From: Spirochaetaceae bacterium
GTDB taxonomy: Bacteria; Spirochaetota; Spirochaetia; Treponematales; Breznakiellaceae
Direction of reading: 5' to 3'
Length of the DNA: 6,354 bases
NCBI GenBank assembly: GCA_031255115.1
Contig: JAIRTD010000320.1
Coordinates: forward strand, 1 to 6,354
In this document: one piece after another, positions 1 through 6,354 of the stretch
Layout of the letters: every line of letters starts with the position of its first letter
Position numbering within the stretch: position 1 is the first letter of the stretch
Position numbers and translations under genes: made by a program
Notes under the pieces: model-generated
The model's database searches: none
Seen by the model: only the letters and a program-made list of their open reading frames with translations
What the model was told of the DNA's origin: nothing

Positions 1-120
1 GACTGCTTCTCCGCTAAAGTCCTGATATGAGACTTCAGGCGCTTTTGTAGACGCGCAGGCTGCCAGAACAAGGAACAACGCTCCGCAAAAGAGGTACTTC
101 TTGACAAGGGTTCTTTTCAT
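1..120 (-). CDS. N-terminus of a lipoprotein (partial, cut by the window start)
   Basis: Reading leftward from an ATG at 118-120 gives 40 open codons that run off the window. The protein begins MKRTLVKKYLF, a basic n-region, followed by a hydrophobic stretch (CGALFLVLA) and a lipobox L-A-A-C with the acylated Cys at residue 22. This is a type II signal peptide, so the product should be exported and lipid-anchored. Residue +2 after the Cys is Ala, so there is no Asp inner-membrane retention signal; sorting rules in spirochaetes are less certain. The start is well supported by an AAGGAG Shine-Dalgarno core (plus-strand 128-133) 7 nt upstream. A promoter and a palindromic site lie just before it. 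The mature part visible (about 18 residues, starting ASTKAPEVSYQDF) is too short to name a family, so the function is unknown. Confidence 0.82.
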   Translation of the reverse strand, partial: MKRTLVKKYLFCGALFLVLAACASTKAPEVSYQDFSGEAV

Positions 121-142
121 GAAATTTCTCCTTCTTTATCTG

Positions 143-184
143 GTGTCTGTCTATAATGTGGACACATTATGGATAGACACTATC
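143..184. promoter_or_regulatory. Large palindrome, probable operator or 5' leader stem-loop of the lipoprotein gene
   Basis: Bases 143-160 are the inverted complement of 163-180 at 16 of 18 positions, around a 2-nt centre. The inner part ATAATGTGGACACATTAT (153-170) has perfect 8-bp arms. A second, smaller palindrome, GATAGACACTATC (172-184), overlaps its right edge. The site begins about where transcription of the lipoprotein gene should start. Dyads of this size and position are typical of repressor operators, for example TetR-like dimers, but no regulator gene is visible here. The alternative is an mRNA 5' stem-loop. In the lipoprotein mRNA the two imperfect pairs would be A-C mismatches (on plus-strand RNA they would be G-U pairs), which slightly favours a DNA-level role. 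There is no T-run, so it is not an ordinary intrinsic terminator. Confidence 0.5.
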
Positions 185-185
185 T

Positions 186-215
186 AGTATATTTTCCGGC
201 ACAGGGAGAATTCAA
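186..215 (-). promoter_or_regulatory. Predicted sigma70-type promoter of the lipoprotein gene
   Basis: On the minus strand, TTGAAT (plus 210-215, 4 of 6 to TTGACA) and TATACT (plus 186-191, 5 of 6 to TATAAT) are separated by 18 nt. Transcription would start near 179-180, giving a leader of about 60 nt that carries the gene's AAGGAG ribosome-binding site. The predicted start falls at the edge of the large palindrome 143-180. The call rests on consensus matching only. Confidence 0.5.
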
Positions 216-251
216 GGGGCTGGAGCGATTTTATGCATCATTGAAATAATC

Positions 252-1124
252 TCAATTATCCCGGGAAACGCGGCGCCAGGTACTGAGGACAGGAGTAAAT
301 TTTTCTCTTCTGAGTGCTGCTGCAAAAACATCCGAGGCGGCGGGGAGTTCGAGGACCACGCGGAAATCGCCGTCCGCGTCCAGGAGTTCAAGAAAACGGC
401 TGAGGAGTTTTTTGCCCAGTCCAAGGCCCCTGTATTCGGGGTTTACTTCCAGAAGTTCTATACGAACCAGGCCGCCCTCGCGGGCAGCGGAGATTTGGGC
501 GGCAAAGGCGCCGCCTGAACTTTCCGCGGCAAGTTGGCAGCTTCCCGGAAACGGCGCGGGGAAGGGAAAGGTTTTTTCTGGAAGCTCAAGTTCCTTTACA
601 CAGAGCCGGTGCAGTTTTTCCGCGTCGGCGCGGTCGTCTTCGGTCAGCGGACGGAAACGGAAATCTTCAAGCACAAGGTCGTCCACTTCTTCGGGTTCGC
701 TTCCTATGCTGTCAAGGCCCCACTCTTCCCTGAGGGCGTTATACCACAGCGTTATGACAGAGACCATTCCTTTTTCTTTGTGGGCGTACCAGAGCTTTTC
801 GGCCTCAGGGTGGGCCGAAAGAACATTCTTAAAGGCCCTGAAAACGCCTCTGCTCCGGTCCAGCGCGGCCTCTAGTTCTCTGCGTATCAGGGGGTTCTTG
901 AAAGCGGCGGTAAACTGCTCCATGAGGCGGTACCCGTCGGAAGAATCCCATTCCGGGAGGGAAATATAGCGCTCGGTTCCATCGCTGTCTTTTTCGTTGG
1001 GATCTTCCGCTTCTTCTTCTCTTATAACCATGCCCTGCCGGGTGTCTACAAAAAAAATATCCTGCTGATCTTCCATAGAGAACAGTATGTGGTCCTTTAG
1101 GGCCGGAGAAAGCACAAAACGCAT
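252..1124 (-). CDS. UPF0158-type domain fused to a GNAT N-acetyltransferase
   Basis: This 290-residue protein appears to have two domains. Residues 1 to about 135 resemble the UPF0158 family: an acidic N-terminal segment with FFVDTRQGMVI, then YISLPEW (53-59), DGYRLMEQF (63-71), and the helical block GVFRAFKN..AEKLWYAHKEKGM..WYNALRE (93-133). That family has no established function. After a linker, residues from about 150 form a GNAT domain. Its motif A is VNPEYRGLGLGKKLL (227-241), containing the R-G-x-G-x-G acetyl-CoA pyrophosphate loop, followed by a helix. The product is probably a cytosolic acetyl-CoA-dependent acetyltransferase of unknown substrate. The ATG at 1124 is preceded by no Shine-Dalgarno sequence but by a promoter-like pair ending 6 nt upstream, suggesting a leaderless mRNA. 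It is divergent from the phosphatase gene. The GNAT call is firm, the UPF0158 call good, the substrate unknown. Confidence 0.85.
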   Translation of the reverse strand: MRFVLSPALKDHILFSMEDQQDIFFVDTRQGMVIREEEAEDPNEKDSDGTERYISLPEWDSSDGYRLMEQFTAAFKNPLIRRELEAALDRSRGVFRAFKNVLSAHPEAEKLWYAHKEKGMVSVITLWYNALREEWGLDSIGSEPEEVDDLVLEDFRFRPLTEDDRADAEKLHRLCVKELELPEKTFPFPAPFPGSCQLAAESSGGAFAAQISAAREGGLVRIELLEVNPEYRGLGLGKKLLSRFLELLDADGDFRVVLELPAASDVFAAALRREKFTPVLSTWRRVSRDN

Positions 1125-1125
1125 A

Positions 1126-1155
1126 TTGTTATAGTAGTCCGCTTTTTACTACAAT
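1126..1155 (+). promoter_or_regulatory. Predicted leaderless promoter of the phosphatase gene
   Basis: TTGTTA (1126-1131, 4 of 6) and TACAAT (1150-1155, 5 of 6) are 18 nt apart. The -10 ends 6 nt before the ATG at 1162, so transcription should begin at or within a base of the start codon. The sequence just before the ATG (ATACAAGT) has no usable Shine-Dalgarno. The promoter interlocks with the divergent promoter inside a 37-bp gap. An imperfect dyad (1130-1138 with 1148-1156, 8 of 9 paired) covers both. Confidence 0.5.
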
Positions 1156-1159
1156 ACAA
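1131..1159 (-). promoter_or_regulatory. Predicted leaderless promoter of the UPF0158-GNAT gene
   Basis: The minus strand reads TTGTAT (plus 1154-1159), 17 nt, TACTAT (plus 1131-1136), 6 nt, ATG. The matches are modest (3 of 6 and 4 of 6). The spacing puts the transcription start at or next to the ATG, and there is no Shine-Dalgarno sequence. Its -35 overlaps the -10 of the opposite promoter. Confidence 0.38.
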
Positions 1160-1161
1160 GT

Positions 1162-1887
1162 ATGGCAGAAACATCTTATGACAGGATACTGCCCCTCACA
1201 GGGGTATGCAATGTACGGGACCTTGGCGCTTATCCTGCGGCAGGAGGCCGCCGGGTAAAACAGGGCCTTATATACCGTTCGGGGGATATCGACAGCCTCA
1301 CGGACAAAGACAGAATCGTGATGGAAGGCCTGGGGCTTAAAACCATCGTTGATTTCCGTTCTGAAGAAGAAAGGACCCGCGCGCCGGACCCTGATTTTGC
1401 TTCGCTGGTCAACCGCATTTGGCTTCCGATTAACGCCGGCAACATAACGGGCATAGACAGGCGGAAAGATTCACGAAGTTATAGAGAAGTCATGATGGAC
1501 CTGTACCATTCCCTGGTTCAGGATCTTATACCGGAATACCGCCGTTTCTTTGCCGTTGTGGCAGATACGCTCTCCGCTCCCCTGCTTTTTCACTGTTCGG
1601 CAGGCAAAGACCGTACCGGCGTTGCGGCAGCTCTCTTTTTAAGCGCCCTCGGCGTTGACCGGGAGACCGTTTACAGCGACTATGAACTTTCTGATGTACT
1701 GCTGAAAGAACGGTTTAGGCCCCTTGTAGAGGCTCACCCCGATGTGGCCGATGTAGTGGCGACCAGACGCGAATATCTTGCCGTTTCGTTCAAAATAGTG
1801 GATGAGGAATACGGCGGCGTGGACCGCTACCTTGCGGAGCAGCTCAAGGCCGACTCCGCCACGCTGCGGGCTTTTTATACGGTTTGA
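1162..1887 (+). CDS. Tyrosine/dual-specificity protein phosphatase, PtpB/LipA-like (Y_phosphatase3 type)
   Basis: This 241-residue protein is a cysteine-dependent phosphatase. The P-loop is HCSAGKDRTG at 144-153, with nucleophile Cys145 and Arg151 of the C-x5-R signature. Lys149 and Asp150 inside the loop match the form known from Mycobacterium tuberculosis PtpB and Listeria LipA, where the loop Asp acts as general acid and the Lys favours phosphoinositide substrates. The family's N-terminal signature GVCNVRDLGAYP (14-25) followed by GLIYRSGDID is present, as is VDFRSEEER (63-71). The C-terminus has the usual GGVDRYL element near 218-224. There is no signal peptide or membrane span, so it is predicted cytosolic; secretion cannot be excluded. 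Length is normal for the family. Substrate (phosphotyrosine, Ser/Thr or lipid phosphate) is not determinable here. The start is set by the family N-terminus and the leaderless-type promoter spacing. Confidence 0.9.
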   Translation: MAETSYDRILPLTGVCNVRDLGAYPAAGGRRVKQGLIYRSGDIDSLTDKDRIVMEGLGLKTIVDFRSEEERTRAPDPDFASLVNRIWLPINAGNITGIDRRKDSRSYREVMMDLYHSLVQDLIPEYRRFFAVVADTLSAPLLFHCSAGKDRTGVAAALFLSALGVDRETVYSDYELSDVLLKERFRPLVEAHPDVADVVATRREYLAVSFKIVDEEYGGVDRYLAEQLKADSATLRAFYTV

Positions 1888-1940
1888 GTCTTCCCGGAAG
1901 GCCTTGAGCATGGATACCCCTTCCCTGGGCATCCGCATCC

Positions 1941-1970
1941 TTGTCAGCCTTGTCCCAAAACGTATATAGT
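1941..1970 (+). promoter_or_regulatory. Predicted leaderless promoter of the TIGR03546/TIGR03545 operon
   Basis: TTGTCA (1941-1946, 5 of 6) and TATAGT (1965-1970, 5 of 6) are separated by 18 nt, and the -10 ends 6 nt before the ATG at 1977. This is the best promoter match in the window. The TTG of the -35 is in frame with the gene and could be mistaken for a start codon. The only purine run before the ATG, AGAAG, ends 1 nt from it, too close for a normal ribosome-binding site. Confidence 0.55.
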
Positions 1971-1976
1971 AGAAGT

Positions 1977-2501
1977 ATGATAAAGCCACTTGCAAAACTT
2001 ATCGTTGCCTTAAACGGCAATGTTAAAGGGAGCCAAATAGCGGCGGGCTTTGCCTGGGGGCTCCTGCTCGGTTTGGTTCCAGTGGAACTCATCTGGGGCG
2101 TCCTTTTTTTGCTTTCATTCTTGTTCTTTAAGCACAACCAGGCGGCCAAGGCGTTGGGGCTTATTCTTTTTAAGCTTCTGGGGGGGCTTATCGCCGTACC
2201 CCTTGACCTTTTGGGCTGGGAACTGCTCCATATTGAGGCTTTACAGCCCGCTTTTACCACTTTGTACAATATGCCGCTGTCGCCTTTTACCCGTTTCTAC
2301 AATACCCTGGTCGCAGGCGGCCTTGTCGCGGGCCTGGTCCTGTGGATACCGGTCTTTTTCCTGGGCCGTCTGGCGATCTTTGGATACCGCAATACGCTGG
2401 CCCCCAAAATCAGGGAGAACAAATTGGTCAAGGGAATTAAAAATATTCCCTTTATTGCTTCGCTTGGCAAAGCAGTCGCGGCGGCGAGAGACGAGCTGTA
2501 A
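1977..2501 (+). CDS. TIGR03546 family membrane protein
   Basis: This 174-residue protein begins MIKPLAKLIVALNGN, typical of the TIGR03546 family, and has the family's LYNMPLSPFTRFYNTLVAGGLV block (96-117). Hydrophobic segments lie at about 21-51 (long enough for one long or two short spans), 60-84 and 110-135. It is therefore a multi-span inner-membrane protein, with a basic C-terminal tail from about 137. The segment GFAWGLLLGLVP (24-35) resembles the DUF2062 membrane fold. Family function is unknown; members usually sit beside a TIGR03545 gene, as here, with an 11-nt gap. The start is ATG 1977, not the in-frame TTG at 1941. The 12 residues added by that TTG (SALSQNVYSRS) are polar and unlike the family, and the TTG fits a -35 element. 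Family assignment is from remembered sequence patterns, not a search. Confidence 0.87.
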   Translation: MIKPLAKLIVALNGNVKGSQIAAGFAWGLLLGLVPVELIWGVLFLLSFLFFKHNQAAKALGLILFKLLGGLIAVPLDLLGWELLHIEALQPAFTTLYNMPLSPFTRFYNTLVAGGLVAGLVLWIPVFFLGRLAIFGYRNTLAPKIRENKLVKGIKNIPFIASLGKAVAAARDEL

Positions 2502-2512
2502 AGGGGGCGGTT

Positions 2513-4612
2513 ATGGCAAAAAAAGCGCCTGGGGCACTTCGCAAACCCATAACAGAAAAGCGTTTTGAAAAGCGCTTTCTTAAATATCTTGAACAGCCTG
2601 ATGACAAAAAATTCTTTAAGTCGTGTTTTGCGAGCCAGGACGGAACTTACCTCATAAAGGACTCTCTTGACGACCAGGCCCTTAAACGGCTCAAGCCCTT
2701 GTACAAGGCAATTAAAAAGAACCGCCAGGGGGCGCTGCGCTTTCTCCCCGTCATCGTTTGTGCGGCTGTCATTGCCGGTATTGTTTTTTTTGTTACCGTG
2801 CTGATGAATCCCCTCATCGAAAGGGGTATAGAGCATGTCCTTGAGACGGTCTTTGAGGCCCGTTCCGATGTTGATAATTTTAGATTGTACCTCACGCGGT
2901 TCAGGGTAAGCATAGGCGGCATTACCGTGGCGGACCGCGACGAGCCTATGAAAAACCTCTTTCACATCGGGCGCATGGAATTCCGCCTTAATCCCAGGGC
3001 CATATTCAGGGGTAAGGTCTATATCGAAGAGATCAGGGCCGATTCCATAGCCTTTGGCACGTCCCGCACGGTGTCCGGCGAGCTTCCGGCGTACAAGCGC
3101 AAGGTAAAGCCTCCCAAAGAAGCAGTAAGCGCGCCGCCCCTTATTGACATCAAGAATTTTGACGCCAGGGCCCTGCTTGCCCAGGAAATGGATAAACTCC
3201 GCAGCCCGGCCGTCTATGACGAAGCGGCCGCTGCCTATACCGCGGCCCTTGAGGAATGGAAGGGCAGGGTGGATTCGGCAAAAGGCCGGGCCGGGGAACT
3301 TCAGGAAAGGGCAAGGCCGGTGCTGGCCATTAACGCCGGTTCCATGAACAACCCCGAAACCATTGCAAAGACCGTTGCCGATATAAGCGCCCTGATAAGC
3401 AGCGTACAGGCCGCCGCGAATGACGCCAATGCGCTTGTCTCTGGCGTGGAAGCCGATCTGCAAAAAGCAGTGGCCCTGGAACAGAGCGCCCGCGCTTCTA
3501 TTACTGCCGATATCAATTACCTTAAATCCCTTGTCGATCTTGGAAGCGGCGCCGCCTTTAGCGCTCTTGAACCTTCTATCAGGGCCATGCTCAGCGACAG
3601 CGCCGAGCAGTACATTGCCTATGGCATGCGGGCCCTTGAGGTTTTCGAAAAGATCAAGGCCATGTCGGCGTCTATGCCCAAATCCGAAGCAGCCAAGGCC
3701 AAGCCTCCTTCTTTTAGGGGAAGGGACGTAAGCTTTCCTTCCCTGGTCTATCCCCGTTTTTTCCTCGGCACACTCGCGTCGGATTTTACCCTCTATGGCT
3801 GGAATTGGGCCTTCGAACTAAAAAGCGTAAGCTCAGAACCGGATCTTCCTGACGCCGTACTGCCCAATCAGCCTACGATTCTCAGGCTGAACGTAAGTGA
3901 TGTGTCAGGCGAATCAAGCATGGCCATAGCCTTTGAGGGAAACGCCCATTTCGGGTCCGCTTCTACAGAACGCTTCAATACCGAATTACGCGGCAGCGGG
4001 TATCCTTTAAGTACCGGCCTGTTTTCCGCTATTGGTATTGACGCCTTTCAGGGACTTGGTTCGGCGGCCCTCGCGTTTTCGGGCCGCAAAAACGGCGACA
4101 TTAGCGGCAGCGGCAATATCGCCATAAACGAAGCGCGTATTGCCGACCCCCGCGGCACCCTCGCCGAAGCGGTGGATGAGGCGATACGACAGGCCCAGGC
4201 GGTAAACCTCGGCCTCAACTACGAGTATATTGCGTCCGGCAAGGATGAATTTTCGATCAGCACCAATATCGCGAGCCTTGTAACCGACATAGTTAAACGC
4301 AGCGCCGAGCGTTATGTACGACAGGCTATGGCGGATATTGAAAGGGTTGTGCGGGATTACGCCACTGCCCAGCTTGAAGGAAAATTCATATCCAAAGAAG
4401 AACTTAATCTGGTCTTTAACGCGGCCAAAGGCGACCGGGACGCCCTCAACGGCCTCCAGAACACCCTCAACGACAAACGCAATGAGCTTGAGAGAAGGGT
4501 GCGGAACGCCGCCGAGGAAGCAGCCGCCGAAGCAAAACGCCGGGCGGAAGAAGAAATCAGAGACAGGGCCCGCGACGCCATCCAGGGCGGCGGCATCAGG
4601 CTGCCGTTTTAG
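2513..4612 (+). CDS. TIGR03545 family large envelope protein
   Basis: This 699-residue protein belongs to the uncharacterised TIGR03545 family, partner of TIGR03546. Residues 1-75 are charged and predicted cytoplasmic. One membrane span lies at about 76-97 (FLPVIVCAAVIAGIVFFVTV). The remainder is predicted periplasmic. Just after the span is an AsmA-like opening: NFRLYLTRFRVSIGGITVADRDEPMKNLF (about 122-150), IGRMEFRLNPRAIFRGKVYIEEI and FGTSRTVSGELP (181-192). Residues about 225-385 are Ala-rich and helical. YPRFFLGTLASDF (413-425) starts a likely beta-rich region up to about 590. The last 70 residues form a charged, probably coiled-coil helix ending IRLPF. An AGGGGGCGG ribosome-binding site (2502-2510) sits in the 11-nt gap after the upstream stop, so translation is probably coupled. 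A lipid-transfer or envelope-assembly role is inference; no function is established. Confidence 0.87.
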   Translation: MAKKAPGALRKPITEKRFEKRFLKYLEQPDDKKFFKSCFASQDGTYLIKDSLDDQALKRLKPLYKAIKKNRQGALRFLPVIVCAAVIAGIVFFVTVLMNPLIERGIEHVLETVFEARSDVDNFRLYLTRFRVSIGGITVADRDEPMKNLFHIGRMEFRLNPRAIFRGKVYIEEIRADSIAFGTSRTVSGELPAYKRKVKPPKEAVSAPPLIDIKNFDARALLAQEMDKLRSPAVYDEAAAAYTAALEEWKGRVDSAKGRAGELQERARPVLAINAGSMNNPETIAKTVADISALISSVQAAANDANALVSGVEADLQKAVALEQSARASITADINYLKSLVDLGSGAAFSALEPSIRAMLSDSAEQYIAYGMRALEVFEKIKAMSASMPKSEAAKAKPPSFRGRDVSFPSLVYPRFFLGTLASDFTLYGWNWAFELKSVSSEPDLPDAVLPNQPTILRLNVSDVSGESSMAIAFEGNAHFGSASTERFNTELRGSGYPLSTGLFSAIGIDAFQGLGSAALAFSGRKNGDISGSGNIAINEARIADPRGTLAEAVDEAIRQAQAVNLGLNYEYIASGKDEFSISTNIASLVTDIVKRSAERYVRQAMADIERVVRDYATAQLEGKFISKEELNLVFNAAKGDRDALNGLQNTLNDKRNELERRVRNAAEEAAAEAKRRAEEEIRDRARDAIQGGGIRLPF

Positions 4613-4625
4613 GATCGGGCGGGTG

Positions 4626-5958
<1,333 letters not shown>

Positions 5959-6060
5959 ATGCACCGTAAATTTAGCTTTGTCAGGCAAGTTGATTCATTG
6001 CCTGACAAGCAATTATGGCCGGAATTTTCTGACGGTTTAAACATGCCGGGGAATAGATAA
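5959..6060 (+). CDS. Possible 33-residue small ORF between enolase and the CNB gene (doubtful)
   Basis: An ATG at 5959 opens a 33-codon frame, starting MHRKFSFVRQVDSLPDKQ and ending at TAA 6058-6060. It nearly fills the gap, with 8 nt after enolase and 10 nt before the next ATG. It has no good Shine-Dalgarno (GTAGAG is poor), no recognisable domain, no signal peptide and no membrane span. It uses TCA, TTG and TTA codons. A perfect inverted repeat lies within it. It could be a small protein, a leader peptide coupled to the next gene, or simply open by chance, which is common for a frame this short. No function is proposed. Confidence 0.22.
   Translation: MHRKFSFVRQVDSLPDKQLWPEFSDGLNMPGNR
5975..6010. 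repeat. Perfect 11-bp inverted repeat (hairpin) downstream of enolase
   Basis: TTGTCAGGCAA (5978-5988) and TTGCCTGACAA (5998-6008) are exact inverted complements around a 9-nt loop. With one bulged T the pairing extends to GCTT/AAGC, giving about 13 pairs over 5975-6010. No T-run follows on either strand, so it is not a classical intrinsic terminator. It may act as a 3' mRNA stabiliser or Rho-independent pause for enolase, a leader structure for the next gene, or a protein-binding dyad. Confidence 0.6.
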
Positions 6061-6070
6061 CAGGCGGTAT

Positions 6071-6354
6071 ATGACAGAGAAAAAGTTCGAAAAAGGCGAA
6101 ATCATATTCCGGGAAGGCGATCTGGGAGACCTCATGTATATCCTCAAGCGGGGTAACGTGGAGCTTAGAAAGAAGGTCGAAAAGGGAGAAGTGGTATTAA
6201 AAGTCATTTCCAAACCCAGTGAGTTTTTCGGAGAAATGGCGGTTATTGATCACCGGCCCCGTTCCGCCTCGGCCATTGCTTCAACAGAAACCCTGGTTTT
6301 TGCGATAGACGGGCCTTCTTTCGAGAAGATGATTGTTTCCAACGGAACCTTCGC
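6071..6354 (+). CDS. Cyclic-nucleotide-binding domain protein (partial, cut by the window end)
   Basis: Ninety-four complete codons are present. They form a nearly whole CNB (cNMP-binding, CRP-type) domain starting MTEKKFEKGEIIFREGDLGD. The opening beta strands give FEKGEIIFREGD (6-17) and MYILKRGNVEL (22-32). The phosphate-binding cassette is FFGEMAVIDHRPRSASA (52-68), with Glu55, Arg64 and Ser65 in the positions that contact ribose and phosphate in CRP, so it looks able to bind a cyclic nucleotide. What follows the domain is outside the window: a CRP/FNR DNA-binding domain, another effector domain, or nothing. The start has an AGGCGG purine run (6062-6067) only 3 nt away, a short spacing. 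Residues are soluble-type, with no signal peptide. The role is probably sensing or regulation. Confidence 0.88.
   Translation, partial: MTEKKFEKGEIIFREGDLGDLMYILKRGNVELRKKVEKGEVVLKVISKPSEFFGEMAVIDHRPRSASAIASTETLVFAIDGPSFEKMIVSNGTF

Noticed and set aside
412..969. 185-codon plus-strand frame opposite the acetyltransferase
   Set aside because: Its Ser- and Arg-rich translation looks like a reverse-frame artefact, while the minus-strand protein carries clear UPF0158 and GNAT motifs.
1856..1876. Possible terminator: CCGC/GCGG stem followed by GCTTTTT at the phosphatase end
   Set aside because: The stem is only 4-5 pairs and lies inside the coding sequence before the stop, so it is too weak to call.
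1888..1976. Search for a terminator in the phosphatase-TIGR03546 gap
   Set aside because: Only a CTTCC-C-GGAAG repeat with a 1-nt loop was found, which cannot form a useful hairpin. Apart from the promoter the gap shows nothing else.
2297..3463. 388-codon open frame on the minus strand
   Set aside because: It lies opposite the TIGR03546 and TIGR03545 genes, which have recognisable family motifs and ribosome-binding or promoter signals. The minus frame has no known motif and is an open shadow of biased codon use.

Overview
The window looks like chromosomal DNA of a spirochaete, most likely a moderate-GC Treponema-type bacterium such as those from termite guts. This is an inference from three things. 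The adjacent TIGR03546 and TIGR03545 genes belong to families known from bacteria with outer membranes. The enolase carries spirochaete-like motifs ([32 protein letters not shown]). The first gene encodes an outer-envelope-type lipoprotein. No tRNA, rRNA, CRISPR array, insertion sequence or phage gene was seen. Gene density is high and no gap reaches 300 bases.

Layout. Two genes lie on the minus strand at the left: the first 40 codons of a lipoprotein (1-120), and a 290-residue protein joining a UPF0158-type domain to a GNAT acetyltransferase (252-1124). The 131-base gap between them holds a good minus-strand promoter followed by a large palindrome at the predicted transcription start. From 1162 all genes point rightward: a tyrosine/lipid-type phosphatase with an HCSAGKDRTG P-loop, the TIGR03546 membrane protein, the TIGR03545 large envelope protein, enolase, a doubtful 33-codon ORF over a perfect hairpin, and the start of a cyclic-nucleotide-binding protein cut by the window edge.

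Regulation. The GNAT, phosphatase and TIGR03546 genes lack a convincing Shine-Dalgarno sequence. Each instead has a -10-like hexamer ending exactly 6 nt before its ATG, with a -35-like hexamer 17-18 nt further upstream. This is the arrangement expected of leaderless mRNAs. The 37-bp gap between the divergent GNAT and phosphatase genes is nearly all promoter, with the two promoters interlocked. The lipoprotein, TIGR03545 and enolase genes have ordinary purine-rich ribosome-binding sites.

How the genes fit together. Enolase is central glycolysis and is probably unrelated to its neighbours. The TIGR03546/TIGR03545 pair (11-nt gap, very likely co-transcribed) is the best candidate for an undescribed system: a small multi-span membrane protein beside a single-span protein with a large, probably periplasmic, region. 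An AsmA-like envelope or lipid-related role is a hypothesis only. The phosphatase has the P-loop form found in lipid-acting bacterial phosphatases, but nothing in the sequence links it to the pair beyond proximity.
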